Assembly (NCBI GenBank): GCA_964594115.1
Contig: CAZQLD010000009.1
Location: forward strand, 1 to 43,245
Length of the DNA stretch: 43,245 nt
Direction: 5' to 3'
From: MFWN01 sp964594115
GTDB taxonomy: Archaea; Nanobdellota; Nanobdellia; Pacearchaeales; GW2011-AR1
Made by a program: the position numbers and the translations under genes. The notes beneath the pieces were generated by a model. The model was not told the origin of the DNA, made no database searches, and was given only the letters and a program-made list of their open reading frames with translations. This document shows positions 16,812 through 24,508 of the stretch, in pieces. Each line of letters starts with the position of its first letter. Position 1 is the stretch's first letter.

Positions 16812-17156
16812 TTAACCTAGTGCTGCGAGTTTTTCTTTAATCTCTTGCAATTCCCTTTCTATTCCTCTCTGTCCTTTTTTTTCTGTTCTCTTATATTTTT
16901 TTCTTGTTCTTCTTTTAAGTAGTTTAAGCCCTTCTCCTTCTTCTTTAGGAAGTGCTTCTTCCATATTATCTATTTCTTGTTTTAGAGAGCTTAATTCTTT
17001 TCTTAGTTTTCCTTTAAGAATAAGTTCTCTTTTTCTTGAATTTTTATAATCTTTAAATTTCTTTTGAAATTCAAGGAGATTTAGCTGCATAGAGAGGAGT
17101 TCTTTTTTTGCGTATAATGCCTCTCCATATTCTAATTTTATATGGATGTTTTCCAT
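16812..17156 (-). CDS. Basic coiled-coil protein, second gene of a pair
   Basis: A 114-residue, wholly helical, Lys/Glu/Leu-rich protein with heptad-like spacing and a very basic patch (LLKRRTRKKYKRTEKKG). No known domain. It starts 4 bases after the stop of the Pro-rich/coiled-coil gene, so the two form an operon and their coiled coils may pair. No signal peptide or membrane span. Confidence 0.7.
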   Translation of the reverse strand: MENIHIKLEYGEALYAKKELLSMQLNLLEFQKKFKDYKNSRKRELILKGKLRKELSSLKQEIDNMEEALPKEEGEGLKLLKRRTRKKYKRTEKKGQRGIERELQEIKEKLAALG

Positions 17157-17160
17157 TTTA

Positions 17161-17829
17161 TTATACTTTAGAAAAGATTTTATTATCTATCGCCTCTATT
17201 CTTACTTTAATTGTTTCTATTTCTCTTTCCCACTCTTTTAGTTCTTCATCTTCTTTTCTTTTTTGTTCCCTGACTTCTTTTAGTAATTTTTCAATTTCAA
17301 GAATTTTCCCTTGTATTTGTTGAAAACTGTCGATAACATACTTAAATTTGTCTATTCTTATGTAGACAGGCTCTACTTTTTTTTCTTGCTTAAAAGAACG
17401 GAAAGTAGATACCCTTACTGGCCTTTCTGGGGCAGGAGGCAGGTCTGGGATTTCTTCTGTGTCTTGATAGGGTGTGTCTGGAGGAGGGAATTGTGGTGAT
17501 TGTATAGAAGGAATCATTTGTTCTGGGTCTGATAATTCTTGGGTCATTTTCACTTTTTTAGGATAGCTTTCTTGAGGAGGAATCTGGGGGGCAATAGCAG
17601 ATTTTACTGCTTCTTGGCTTAAACTTTTGCCAATATCTGAATTTGGAAAAGAGGGTAAGCCTTTTATCCTTTTAGGTTCTGGTAGCTTTAGTTCAGGCAT
17701 TTTAAGAGAATCAGGCAATTCTCCAGTTTCTTCTGATGAAGCAGAAAATTCTGGTAGTTCTGGTAATTTCTGCAATTCTGGCAGTTTTGCCTCTTTTTTA
17801 CCTCTTTTTTTCCCTTTAAACAAAGCCAT
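17161..17829 (-). CDS. Pro/Glu-rich linker plus coiled-coil protein, first gene of a pair
   Basis: A 222-residue protein. A basic N-terminus (MALFKGKKRGKKEAK) is followed by a disordered segment rich in Pro, Glu and Leu with repeated short units of the form PEL/LPE (residues about 15-130), then a C-terminal helix or coiled coil of about 80 residues beginning at VEPVYIRIDKFKYVIDSF. The conserved-looking YIRIDKFKYV segment recalls archaellum- and chemotaxis-type coiled-coil adaptors, but this is weak. It is divergent from tfe and has a TATA-like element near 17847-17857. Confidence 0.7.
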   Translation of the reverse strand: MALFKGKKRGKKEAKLPELQKLPELPEFSASSEETGELPDSLKMPELKLPEPKRIKGLPSFPNSDIGKSLSQEAVKSAIAPQIPPQESYPKKVKMTQELSDPEQMIPSIQSPQFPPPDTPYQDTEEIPDLPPAPERPVRVSTFRSFKQEKKVEPVYIRIDKFKYVIDSFQQIQGKILEIEKLLKEVREQKRKEDEELKEWEREIETIKVRIEAIDNKIFSKV

Positions 17830-17901
17830 ATTATTTTATCAAAAAAATAATATAAATAGGTTTGCGTACACTAAAAAGGAGTAACATAAAAACGAAAAGT
17901 A

Positions 17902-17911
17902 TTTATTTAAG
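17902..17911 (+). promoter_or_regulatory. TATA-like box for tfe
   Basis: TTTATTTAAG, 19-28 bp before the ATG, so the message is probably leaderless. Confidence 0.45.
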
Positions 17912-17929
17912 TGACTTTTTTTCTCATTT

Positions 17930-18631
17930 ATGCAAATTAATTTTCTTAAAACCATAGTAGAGGATATTGCAGGCAAGCCTGCAACAGAAATTGTAGATCT
18001 ATTAGTGGGGAAAAAAGATGTAAATGAGTTTTTAATAGCAAAAAAATTAGGGCTTACTATAAATCAGACACGGAATATACTTTACAAGTTATTTGACGAA
18101 GGATTGATTAGTTTTACAAGAAAAAAAGATAAAAGAAAAGGGTGGTATATTTATTTCTGGACATTAGATAGCTTAAAATCTTTAGAGTTTTTAGAAAATA
18201 AATTATTAGAAGAAATAATGCAATTTAGGCATCAGTTAGAAAACAGAAAAGTGAGAAGATTTTATTTCTGCAAAATATGTAATGTTGAAGTTGGAGAAGA
18301 AACAGCATTGCTGAATGATTTTACTTGCCAGGAATGTGGGCAGGTTTATGCTTTGGCAAAGAATGATAAGGCAGTTAAAGAGCTGGAAAACAAAATAAGT
18401 AAGCTTGAAAAGCAATTGAAAATAATTGGAGAAGAAAGGGGAAAATTATCAAAAAAAGAGAATAAGAAAATTAAGAGAAAAATAGAGAAAGAGAAAAAGG
18501 AAAAACTTAGAGAAAAAGCTAAGAAAAAAGCAGATAGAAAGAAAGAGGCTAAGAAACCTGTAAAAAAGAAAAGTGAAAAGAAAAAAATTAAGAGAGTAAC
18601 TAAGAAGAGTAAAAAAGGAAAGAAAAAATGA
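17930..18631 (+). CDS. tfe: Transcription factor E (TFE alpha)
   Basis: A 233-residue archaeal TFE, which helps open the promoter with TBP/TFB and RNA polymerase. It has the N-terminal winged helix (about residues 1-90, with DVNEFLIAKKLGLTINQTRN and WYIYFWTLD), the short acidic/coiled linker, and the C-terminal zinc ribbon (FCKICNVEVG ... FTCQECGQ). After residue 150 comes a long Lys/Glu coiled tail that ends almost purely in lysine, an extension beyond the usual family length of about 180. Its stop overlaps the rhomboid start as ATGA, so the two are translationally coupled. Confidence 0.93.
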   Translation: MQINFLKTIVEDIAGKPATEIVDLLVGKKDVNEFLIAKKLGLTINQTRNILYKLFDEGLISFTRKKDKRKGWYIYFWTLDSLKSLEFLENKLLEEIMQFRHQLENRKVRRFYFCKICNVEVGEETALLNDFTCQECGQVYALAKNDKAVKELENKISKLEKQLKIIGEERGKLSKKENKKIKRKIEKEKKEKLREKAKKKADRKKEAKKPVKKKSEKKKIKRVTKKSKKGKKK

Positions 18632-19392
18632 GTGATCCGAGAAAGTTAAGATATTCTACAAGAAAGAAACAAAGAGTTTTATCACGGTTTTTGCAAACAA
18701 GTGCTACAAACCAGATTATATGGGTAAATATTTTGTTTTTTGCTCTTGCTCTTTTGCTGATTAGAATTTTTGGAGAGGGATTTTTTGATTATATTGCTTT
18801 AAAACCAGCGTCTGTTATGAAAGGAAGGTATTTATGGACTTTTCTTACTAGTATGTTTATGCATGCACCTGGCCCTTTTATAGCTGGAAGTCCTTCAATT
18901 ATCTCTCTTTTTTCACTTCACCTTTTTGTAAATATGTTTGTCTTATTTTCTCTGGGAAATTTGTGTGAAAAAATTATTGGGAAAAAAAGGTATTTATGGT
19001 TTTATTTGATATCTGGTATTATTGCTGGTTTAGCTTTTGTTTTGTTTGCTTATTTTTTTGGAATAACTCCTTTGGGCGAAAAGATTTTTGGTTCTCCTTT
19101 AATTGCTGCAGTAGGAGCTTCTGGAGCAATTTTTGCAATAGCTGGGTTATTTATGGTTTTAACACCCAAACTTAGATTTATGATAATCTTTTTGCCGTTT
19201 TTTTCATTACCTGCTTATATTATGATTCCATTAGTTTTGTTTGTTACCTGGATTTTTTCATCATCAATTGGTATTGGAATTGGCAACACAGCTCATTTTG
19301 GAGGATTTTTATCTGGTGTTTTGTTTGGTCTTTATCTGAGAAAGAAGTATAAGAGAAAAACACAAATGATATCAAGGTATTTTTCTCAGTGA
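18628..19392 (+). CDS. Rhomboid family intramembrane serine protease
   Basis: A 254-residue protein with about six hydrophobic spans. The catalytic dyad is visible: Ser165 in GASGAIFAIAG and His223 in NTAHFGGFLSG. The HLFVNMFVLFSLG helix carries the conserved His-x4-Asn-like pattern of span 2. It cleaves membrane-embedded substrates, here unknown. The N-terminus is basic and cytoplasmic. It overlaps tfe by 4 bases (ATGA). Confidence 0.93.
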   Translation: MSDPRKLRYSTRKKQRVLSRFLQTSATNQIIWVNILFFALALLLIRIFGEGFFDYIALKPASVMKGRYLWTFLTSMFMHAPGPFIAGSPSIISLFSLHLFVNMFVLFSLGNLCEKIIGKKRYLWFYLISGIIAGLAFVLFAYFFGITPLGEKIFGSPLIAAVGASGAIFAIAGLFMVLTPKLRFMIIFLPFFSLPAYIMIPLVLFVTWIFSSSIGIGIGNTAHFGGFLSGVLFGLYLRKKYKRKTQMISRYFSQ

Positions 19393-19436
19393 AAAGAGAT
19401 GACAAGCTTTAAAAATTACTGGTTTTTACTAATAAT

Positions 19437-20039
19437 ATGAAAAAGAAAAAAAAAGAGAGGAAGGAAAGATTTTTGCAAGAAAACTATTCTTTAACTTGGA
19501 AGTATATTAAGGAAAGTAAGAACTCTATTTTATTTGTAATCTTAATTTTTGCCCTTGGTTTTTCTATAGCTTCCTATTATCAGCCTCCTGAGATTGTTGA
19601 ATTAATTATGGAGATTATAGAAAAGCTCTTAGAAGAAACAGCTGGATTGAATTTATGGCAGATGATTATTTATATTTTAAATAATAATTTAAGAAGCAGT
19701 TTTTTTGCTATGGTTTTAGGAGTTTTTTTAGGAATCTTTCCTGTTTTCACAGCTTTGTTTAATGGTTATATTTTAGGTTTTGTTACAGAAAAGTCTGTGC
19801 AAGTTGGAGGGCTGTCTGTTTTATGGAGATTAGCACCCCATGGTATTTTTGAGTTTCCAGCAATTATTTTAGCTCTTGCTTTAGGTGCTAGATTAGGATT
19901 TTTTTGGACTGCAGTAAAAAAGAAAAAAGAATTTTTAAAAAGGATTGATGGCTCGCTAAGAGTTTTCCTATTTGTTATCCTGCCTCTCTTGATTATTGCT
20001 GCAATAATTGAGGGGGTTTTAATTGCTGTAGTGGGATGA
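19437..20039 (+). CDS. SpoIIM-like (DUF95) membrane protein
   Basis: A 200-residue protein with about five hydrophobic spans and a basic N-terminus. It has the SpoIIM/DUF95 signature: NNNLRSSFFAMVLGVFLGIFP, FNGYILGFV and RLAPHGIFEFPAIILALALG. In bacteria SpoIIM acts in engulfment; in archaea the role is unknown but the protein is widespread. A TATA-like box (GCTTTAAAAATT, about 19405-19416) lies about 26 bp upstream, giving a separate leaderless transcript after the rhomboid gene. Confidence 0.9.
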   Translation: MKKKKKERKERFLQENYSLTWKYIKESKNSILFVILIFALGFSIASYYQPPEIVELIMEIIEKLLEETAGLNLWQMIIYILNNNLRSSFFAMVLGVFLGIFPVFTALFNGYILGFVTEKSVQVGGLSVLWRLAPHGIFEFPAIILALALGARLGFFWTAVKKKKEFLKRIDGSLRVFLFVILPLLIIAAIIEGVLIAVVG

Positions 20040-20137
20040 TTGTTTTATATTAGGTATTTTATATCAGTTATTTTTTATTGATTATCTTTCAGAATAATTT
20101 TATTTTTAAATAGTATTATTTTTTAGTGGTTGATAAT

Positions 20138-20530
20138 ATGGTATACTCTTATGATAAGATTAAACAGGAAGTAGAGAAAGTATTATCAGCATATGATTTT
20201 TCTAAAGTTAAGAAAACCCAATTTAGTGTAGATGGTTTAACCTTAGAACCAAAAGAAGGGAAACATAGAATTTTAATAAACCTCTATAAATTGGCGAAAA
20301 GAGGTTTTTATAAGGTGCAGGTTTCTGTGGTTAGAGATCCAAGTTTAAATTATGAATCAGGAAATCTAGATTTAGTATTTCAGCCAAAATCTCTTAATGC
20401 AAAAGAGGCTTTTAACCTTGCTGATCAGCTTGTTTCTGACTTATGGAAAAAAGGATATGCTTGTTCACTAGATGGTATAGCAGGTCTTCCTAAGTGGTTT
20501 AGGGGAGAGCATTTAGGGCTAAAATCTTAA
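20138..20530 (+). CDS. Hypothetical small alpha/beta protein
   Basis: A 130-residue soluble protein (MVYSYDKIKQEVEKVLSAYD at the start). The pattern is helix, then strands (KHRILINLYKL, YKVQVSVVRDPS), then helix (AKEAFNLADQLVSDLW), which suggests a small ferredoxin-like or binding fold; no family is recognised. A GTG at 20126 in frame is an alternative start; the ATG at 20138 is preferred for its distance to the AT box near 20105-20113. The 3' end overlaps the nre gene by 4 bases tail to tail. Confidence 0.65.
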   Translation: MVYSYDKIKQEVEKVLSAYDFSKVKKTQFSVDGLTLEPKEGKHRILINLYKLAKRGFYKVQVSVVRDPSLNYESGNLDLVFQPKSLNAKEAFNLADQLVSDLWKKGYACSLDGIAGLPKWFRGEHLGLKS

Positions 20531-21747
20531 AACCATCTACTTAACCGGGTTTGCTTACGGTATTCTTTTAAAAGCCAGGATTTTTCTGTGAATGTTGTTA
20601 TTGGCAGTTTAAGCCTTGTTTGTGATTGTTCAAGTGCCTGTTTTACAGTTGGAAATTTTTCTGGTTTTTTTGAAAAAGCATCTCTTCCAAGCTCTCTTAA
20701 GATTCCAACTCCGAGAGGAGCATAATATTCTGGGCGCTCTTCTCTTAAGACAAGGCAGGAAGCTTGTTTTTTGATTTTTTCTAGATATTCACATAAAGCA
20801 AGCCGGGCAGTGTAATAAGCTCCTGTTACACTTGAAGCATAGGTTTTTCTTTTGTAAAATCCTTCATAGTCTTGGGAGATATTTATTTTTGAAGAGGGAT
20901 TCCAGACAGAGCCTGAAAAGTATGCTTCTAAAACTTCAAAACTAAATTTATCTGGTAAGAGAATGAATTCATAATGATTTCCTACATAATATCCATGAAA
21001 AAGAAGTATTTCGCTTATTTCTGGATAATAACGGATTTTTTCTAAAAGATATTTAGAAAGAGTGTCGTCTGTTGCTGTTACAGCCCACCTTGTTGGGACT
21101 AATCTCCTGTTTTTCTTTAAGCCAAGCAATCCTGCAGAAAGTATTTTAATTATGTTGCTTGTTTCTGTTACATTATATAGTTCTTTTATAGAGTTCGCTG
21201 CTTTATTATCTGTATCTGAAACAATATAATCAACTTTTCTTTTAATATATGGGTTTTCCTCTAATCTTATTGATTTGAGCGGGGCTGGGTTTCCTATAAT
21301 TGGAACCTGTTTGTCTACTGTTATACTGATTTTTACTGGTTTTTTTAGAAAAAATTCTGTTGAAACTGATTTATCTGCAAGAGAAATTTCTTGCATTACA
21401 CTTAAGAATCTCTTGCTGTTTCTTGCATCACTGATTTTGCTTTTGAATCTTGAATAAATTAACTGGCCTCGGTGATTTAGAATTTCCTTAATTGTTAAAT
21501 TTTTTTCATACCATTTTTCTGGGAGAGACATTTCTTCTGTATTGCCTTTTTCTTGTGGTGAGAGAATTCCAGTGTTAACTTTGGGGTAACCTATTCTTCC
21601 AACAAAGACTTCTGGCGGGGAACTCCCTGAAAAATGAGTTTTTGTTTTAGGAAAAAACTGTTTTATTTTAGCAAGTATTTTGCAAGGTTTTCCACACCAA
21701 CCTCTTCCTTTGCATCTTGCACACAACTCAGAATCAAAAATTTCCAT
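20527..21747 (-). CDS. nreA: Nre family DNA repair protein with zinc motif and PIP-box
   Basis: A 406-residue archaeal Nre protein (DUF650/DUF651). The N-terminus has a four-cysteine zinc motif (CARCKGRGWCGKPC, with the family's FSGSSPPEVFVGRIGYP following). The conserved core includes LVPTRWAVTATDD, and the C-terminal half has FHGYYVGNHYEF and a YYTARLALCEYL helix. The last eight residues, QTRLSRWF, form a PCNA-interacting (PIP-box) motif. NreA/NreB proteins in haloarchaea help survive DNA damage and bind PCNA; the molecular activity is not settled. It is convergent with the gene ending at 20530. Confidence 0.92.
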   Translation of the reverse strand: MEIFDSELCARCKGRGWCGKPCKILAKIKQFFPKTKTHFSGSSPPEVFVGRIGYPKVNTGILSPQEKGNTEEMSLPEKWYEKNLTIKEILNHRGQLIYSRFKSKISDARNSKRFLSVMQEISLADKSVSTEFFLKKPVKISITVDKQVPIIGNPAPLKSIRLEENPYIKRKVDYIVSDTDNKAANSIKELYNVTETSNIIKILSAGLLGLKKNRRLVPTRWAVTATDDTLSKYLLEKIRYYPEISEILLFHGYYVGNHYEFILLPDKFSFEVLEAYFSGSVWNPSSKINISQDYEGFYKRKTYASSVTGAYYTARLALCEYLEKIKKQASCLVLREERPEYYAPLGVGILRELGRDAFSKKPEKFPTVKQALEQSQTRLKLPITTFTEKSWLLKEYRKQTRLSRWF

Positions 21748-21809
21748 TTTTCCCTTTTTTGTTTAAAATAAAAAATCAAAAATCTTTCTTTTCTAGGAAA
21801 TCCTTTTAT

Positions 21810-22025
21810 TTATTCTTTTAAGTCACTTATCCCCAACATTAGAAATAACAGGCCTATCATGATTACAAACCAAAATATTCCTCCTTTTAAAAATTCCCAG
21901 CCAGCATGCCAGAAATTTAAGGATTTTCCTCCTATTGCCCATACATATACTGAGGAATAGTATGCTATAAGAATCATTCCTATTATTAATACTAAACCCA
22001 GTAAAATTTCAACCCATTTGTTCAT
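21810..22025 (-). CDS. Small two-span membrane protein
   Basis: A 71-residue protein starting MNKWVEILLGLVLIIGM with two hydrophobic helices (about 5-28 and 46-66) and a short loop with AIGGKSLNFWHAGWEF. No family assigned. The ATG at 22025 is chosen over one 24 codons upstream because ATATTTAAATAC on the minus strand lies about 25 bp before it, and the upstream segment overlaps this promoter. Confidence 0.65.
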   Translation of the reverse strand: MNKWVEILLGLVLIIGMILIAYYSSVYVWAIGGKSLNFWHAGWEFLKGGIFWFVIMIGLLFLMLGISDLKE

Positions 22026-22124
22026 AAATTTTTTAGTTTTAAAGTATTTAAATATCTTTCTGTGATAGAGTATATATATTGCAATAATTTCAAACAATCT
22101 TGCATAAAACCATAAATTTTATTA

Positions 22125-24413
22125 ATGTTTAAATTATTTAATTTCATGCAAAAAAGGAAAAAAGAGGTTTTAGAAGTTCCTTTAAAGAAACAACTAGATA
22201 GAACTAAAATAACTAAAATATTAGTGACCCTTATTATATTGACTCTCTTATTTATTTTTCTCCTTGTAGGGGTTTCTTTTTACAAGTATTTTAAAAGTCC
22301 AGAAAAGCAGTTAGGATTAGGAGCAAATATTGAATCAGCTTTATTAGGTGAAGATGAGCAAACAGCTTATATTAAGTTAGCAGGAGGAAGTGAAGAGAAT
22401 ATTACAAAAATTAAGTTTATTTTTACAGATTCAGAGGGAAATGAACGTTTTTATGAGACTAATGAAGGCAGAGAAGAAATTTCTGTTTCTCTTAAAAGAG
22501 GTTTTTGGGATTGGTTGTTTGGAAGACAATTTTATGGAGAATATGATTATGCAATTAATGTGACTGATTTGAGTTTAGATAATTTTAATAATATAGAAAA
22601 AGTTGGTGTTGTTTTTGCGTATAAAACAGAAACAGGTGAAGAACTAGAGACAGAGATTTTAGATACAAAAGAACCTACAACAACTATCTCTCCAAGCACT
22701 GGTGGGGGAGGTGGAGGTCCTCCAGGTGTCGGAGGAAATGGTAGAGATAGTGGAGATAGTGGAGATGGAGGTTGCACTCCTGATAAAGATTGCTTTTATT
22801 ATTATAATTTAGATGAGTGTGGAAGCTTATTAAGTGATGGTTGTGAAGATGTTTTAGACTGCAATATTTGTCCTGATGGAAAGATTTGCCAGGTTGGGAG
22901 TTGTGTTGAAATAACTAAAAATTATACAAACAACATTTCTCAATTTGGAATAACCTGGTATTTTGATAAACCATATCAATATGGGCAATTTGCAAATGGG
23001 GATTACTGGGTTGTTGGGCTTATAACTGTAATAGATATTACTAAACCAAGTAATATGTCTGAAAGAGATGGTTCTATGATTAATCCTACTCCTTCAACAC
23101 AACATGGGTATGATGGAAGGGTTGGAGGCTATATTCAAAATTTGGATGTATCCAACTTTCTTCCAAATTTAATTGTAAATCCAAATGAATCTTTAATCTC
23201 AACAATAAGCAGAAATCCAACAGAAACTGAACGTAGCTTAAGAAGGCCTGCTTTAGAGGTTGCATCTGTATTAACAGTATTAGATAAGGCTCCACTAGAA
23301 GGAAGCTTTAGGCCACCTTATGCTGGAAGTGATAAGCCAATTTATTCAAGCAAAAATTTAAATGCTAATTTGTTATTACGACTTGAGCCTGTAGCAAGTA
23401 CCCCTCCATTGTCAGTTGTGGAGGGTTTATTTAATCATGCATGGATGGATCATGTTCTAGAATGGCAAGGTGATGATTTACATCCAAAACAAAATCTTAA
23501 TAATTATGGAGCTGGAATAGCAAGAGATTCGGGGATAGGGGCTTTGCGTTTATTGCTCAATAACTCCTTAGAGGATAAAGAATTGCTTTTGATTCGTTAT
23601 GTTCAGCTTGGTATTGATAATTACGGCCTTGTTAAAAACGGAGCTAATTGGGGAAATGTAGGAGGAACAATAGGTGTTGGGAGGAAGATTCCTATTTTAT
23701 TTGCAGGGCTTATGTTAGACAACTCTGAGATTAAAAATATTGCAAGTAGCTATGATACCAGACATGTTTTTGAAGAAGATGCTCAGACCTTTTATTTGAC
23801 ACAAGCAGAAAGGGATGCCACATATCATTCAGATAATTGCGCTGGCAGTCTAGATTATTGTCATCCTGGTTATTATGATAGTACTCCTCTTGGAACTCCT
23901 GTTTGGGGTGAAAGGCATTATAAATGGCTTTCGACTGGTTATAACTATCTTCCTGGTAAACTAAGTTATCTTAAGACCACCCATAAGTCAACTATCGGGG
24001 CAGCGTTGATTGTTCATTTATTAGGTATTGAAGAATTATGGAATCATGACCCTTTCCTTGATTGGACAGATTGTTCTAGGAATGAAGGAGTCAATGGTAC
24101 ATGGGGTTCTATTTTTGCAGATGATATGTGGGATACTTACAGGAACCAGTTTGGATGTGTTTGGACAAGAAACAACAAAACTTCTTATTATTCCCAAGGG
24201 CATTATAGCTGTTCAGGGTGCCAGCATAATTGCCTAATAAGCCCTTATTGCGGTGACGATGTTTGTAATGGAAATGAAACTTTTGAGAGTTGCGGATGGG
24301 ATTGTGTTGAAACTAGTACACTAGCTCTCTCACCAGTCACAAAAATTCGGAATTTTTTAAAAGGGTTTTTAACAAGAAAGACTGGAAATATCATTATGTT
24401 TGAAGATAATTAG
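22125..24413 (+). CDS. Large membrane-anchored surface protein, Gly-linker and Cys motifs
   Basis: A 762-residue type II-like surface protein: a basic cytoplasmic N-terminus and one membrane span at about residues 28-52, then an extracellular part. This comprises an Ig/beta-rich region (about 65-175), a Gly/Asp/Ser linker (STGGGGGGPPGVGGNGR and on), a Cys-rich module ending CPDGKICQVGSCVE, and a large domain of about 430 residues rich in Trp, Tyr, His and Asp. A C-terminal module CGDDVCNGNETFESCGW follows, a motif common in secreted archaeal proteins. The central domain carries helical repeats recalling polysaccharide-lyase alpha toroids, but no active site was identified. The codon-8 ATG is an alternative start. 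Confidence 0.75.
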   Translation: MFKLFNFMQKRKKEVLEVPLKKQLDRTKITKILVTLIILTLLFIFLLVGVSFYKYFKSPEKQLGLGANIESALLGEDEQTAYIKLAGGSEENITKIKFIFTDSEGNERFYETNEGREEISVSLKRGFWDWLFGRQFYGEYDYAINVTDLSLDNFNNIEKVGVVFAYKTETGEELETEILDTKEPTTTISPSTGGGGGGPPGVGGNGRDSGDSGDGGCTPDKDCFYYYNLDECGSLLSDGCEDVLDCNICPDGKICQVGSCVEITKNYTNNISQFGITWYFDKPYQYGQFANGDYWVVGLITVIDITKPSNMSERDGSMINPTPSTQHGYDGRVGGYIQNLDVSNFLPNLIVNPNESLISTISRNPTETERSLRRPALEVASVLTVLDKAPLEGSFRPPYAGSDKPIYSSKNLNANLLLRLEPVASTPPLSVVEGLFNHAWMDHVLEWQGDDLHPKQNLNNYGAGIARDSGIGALRLLLNNSLEDKELLLIRYVQLGIDNYGLVKNGANWGNVGGTIGVGRKIPILFAGLMLDNSEIKNIASSYDTRHVFEEDAQTFYLTQAERDATYHSDNCAGSLDYCHPGYYDSTPLGTPVWGERHYKWLSTGYNYLPGKLSYLKTTHKSTIGAALIVHLLGIEELWNHDPFLDWTDCSRNEGVNGTWGSIFADDMWDTYRNQFGCVWTRNNKTSYYSQGHYSCSGCQHNCLISPYCGDDVCNGNETFESCGWDCVETSTLALSPVTKIRNFLKGFLTRKTGNIIMFEDN

Positions 24414-24508
24414 TTTTGAATTTTTATTGATTTTTTAAATAACTTCAAATAAAATTGAACTCTTCGAGTGATTTAAATACTAGGATTTCTTATGCTGATT
24501 ATTAAAAA

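Noticed and set aside
22547..22777. Proline-rich minus-strand frame (PPSPLSPLSLPFPP)
   Set aside because: It is the antisense of the Gly/Asp linker in the surface protein gene.
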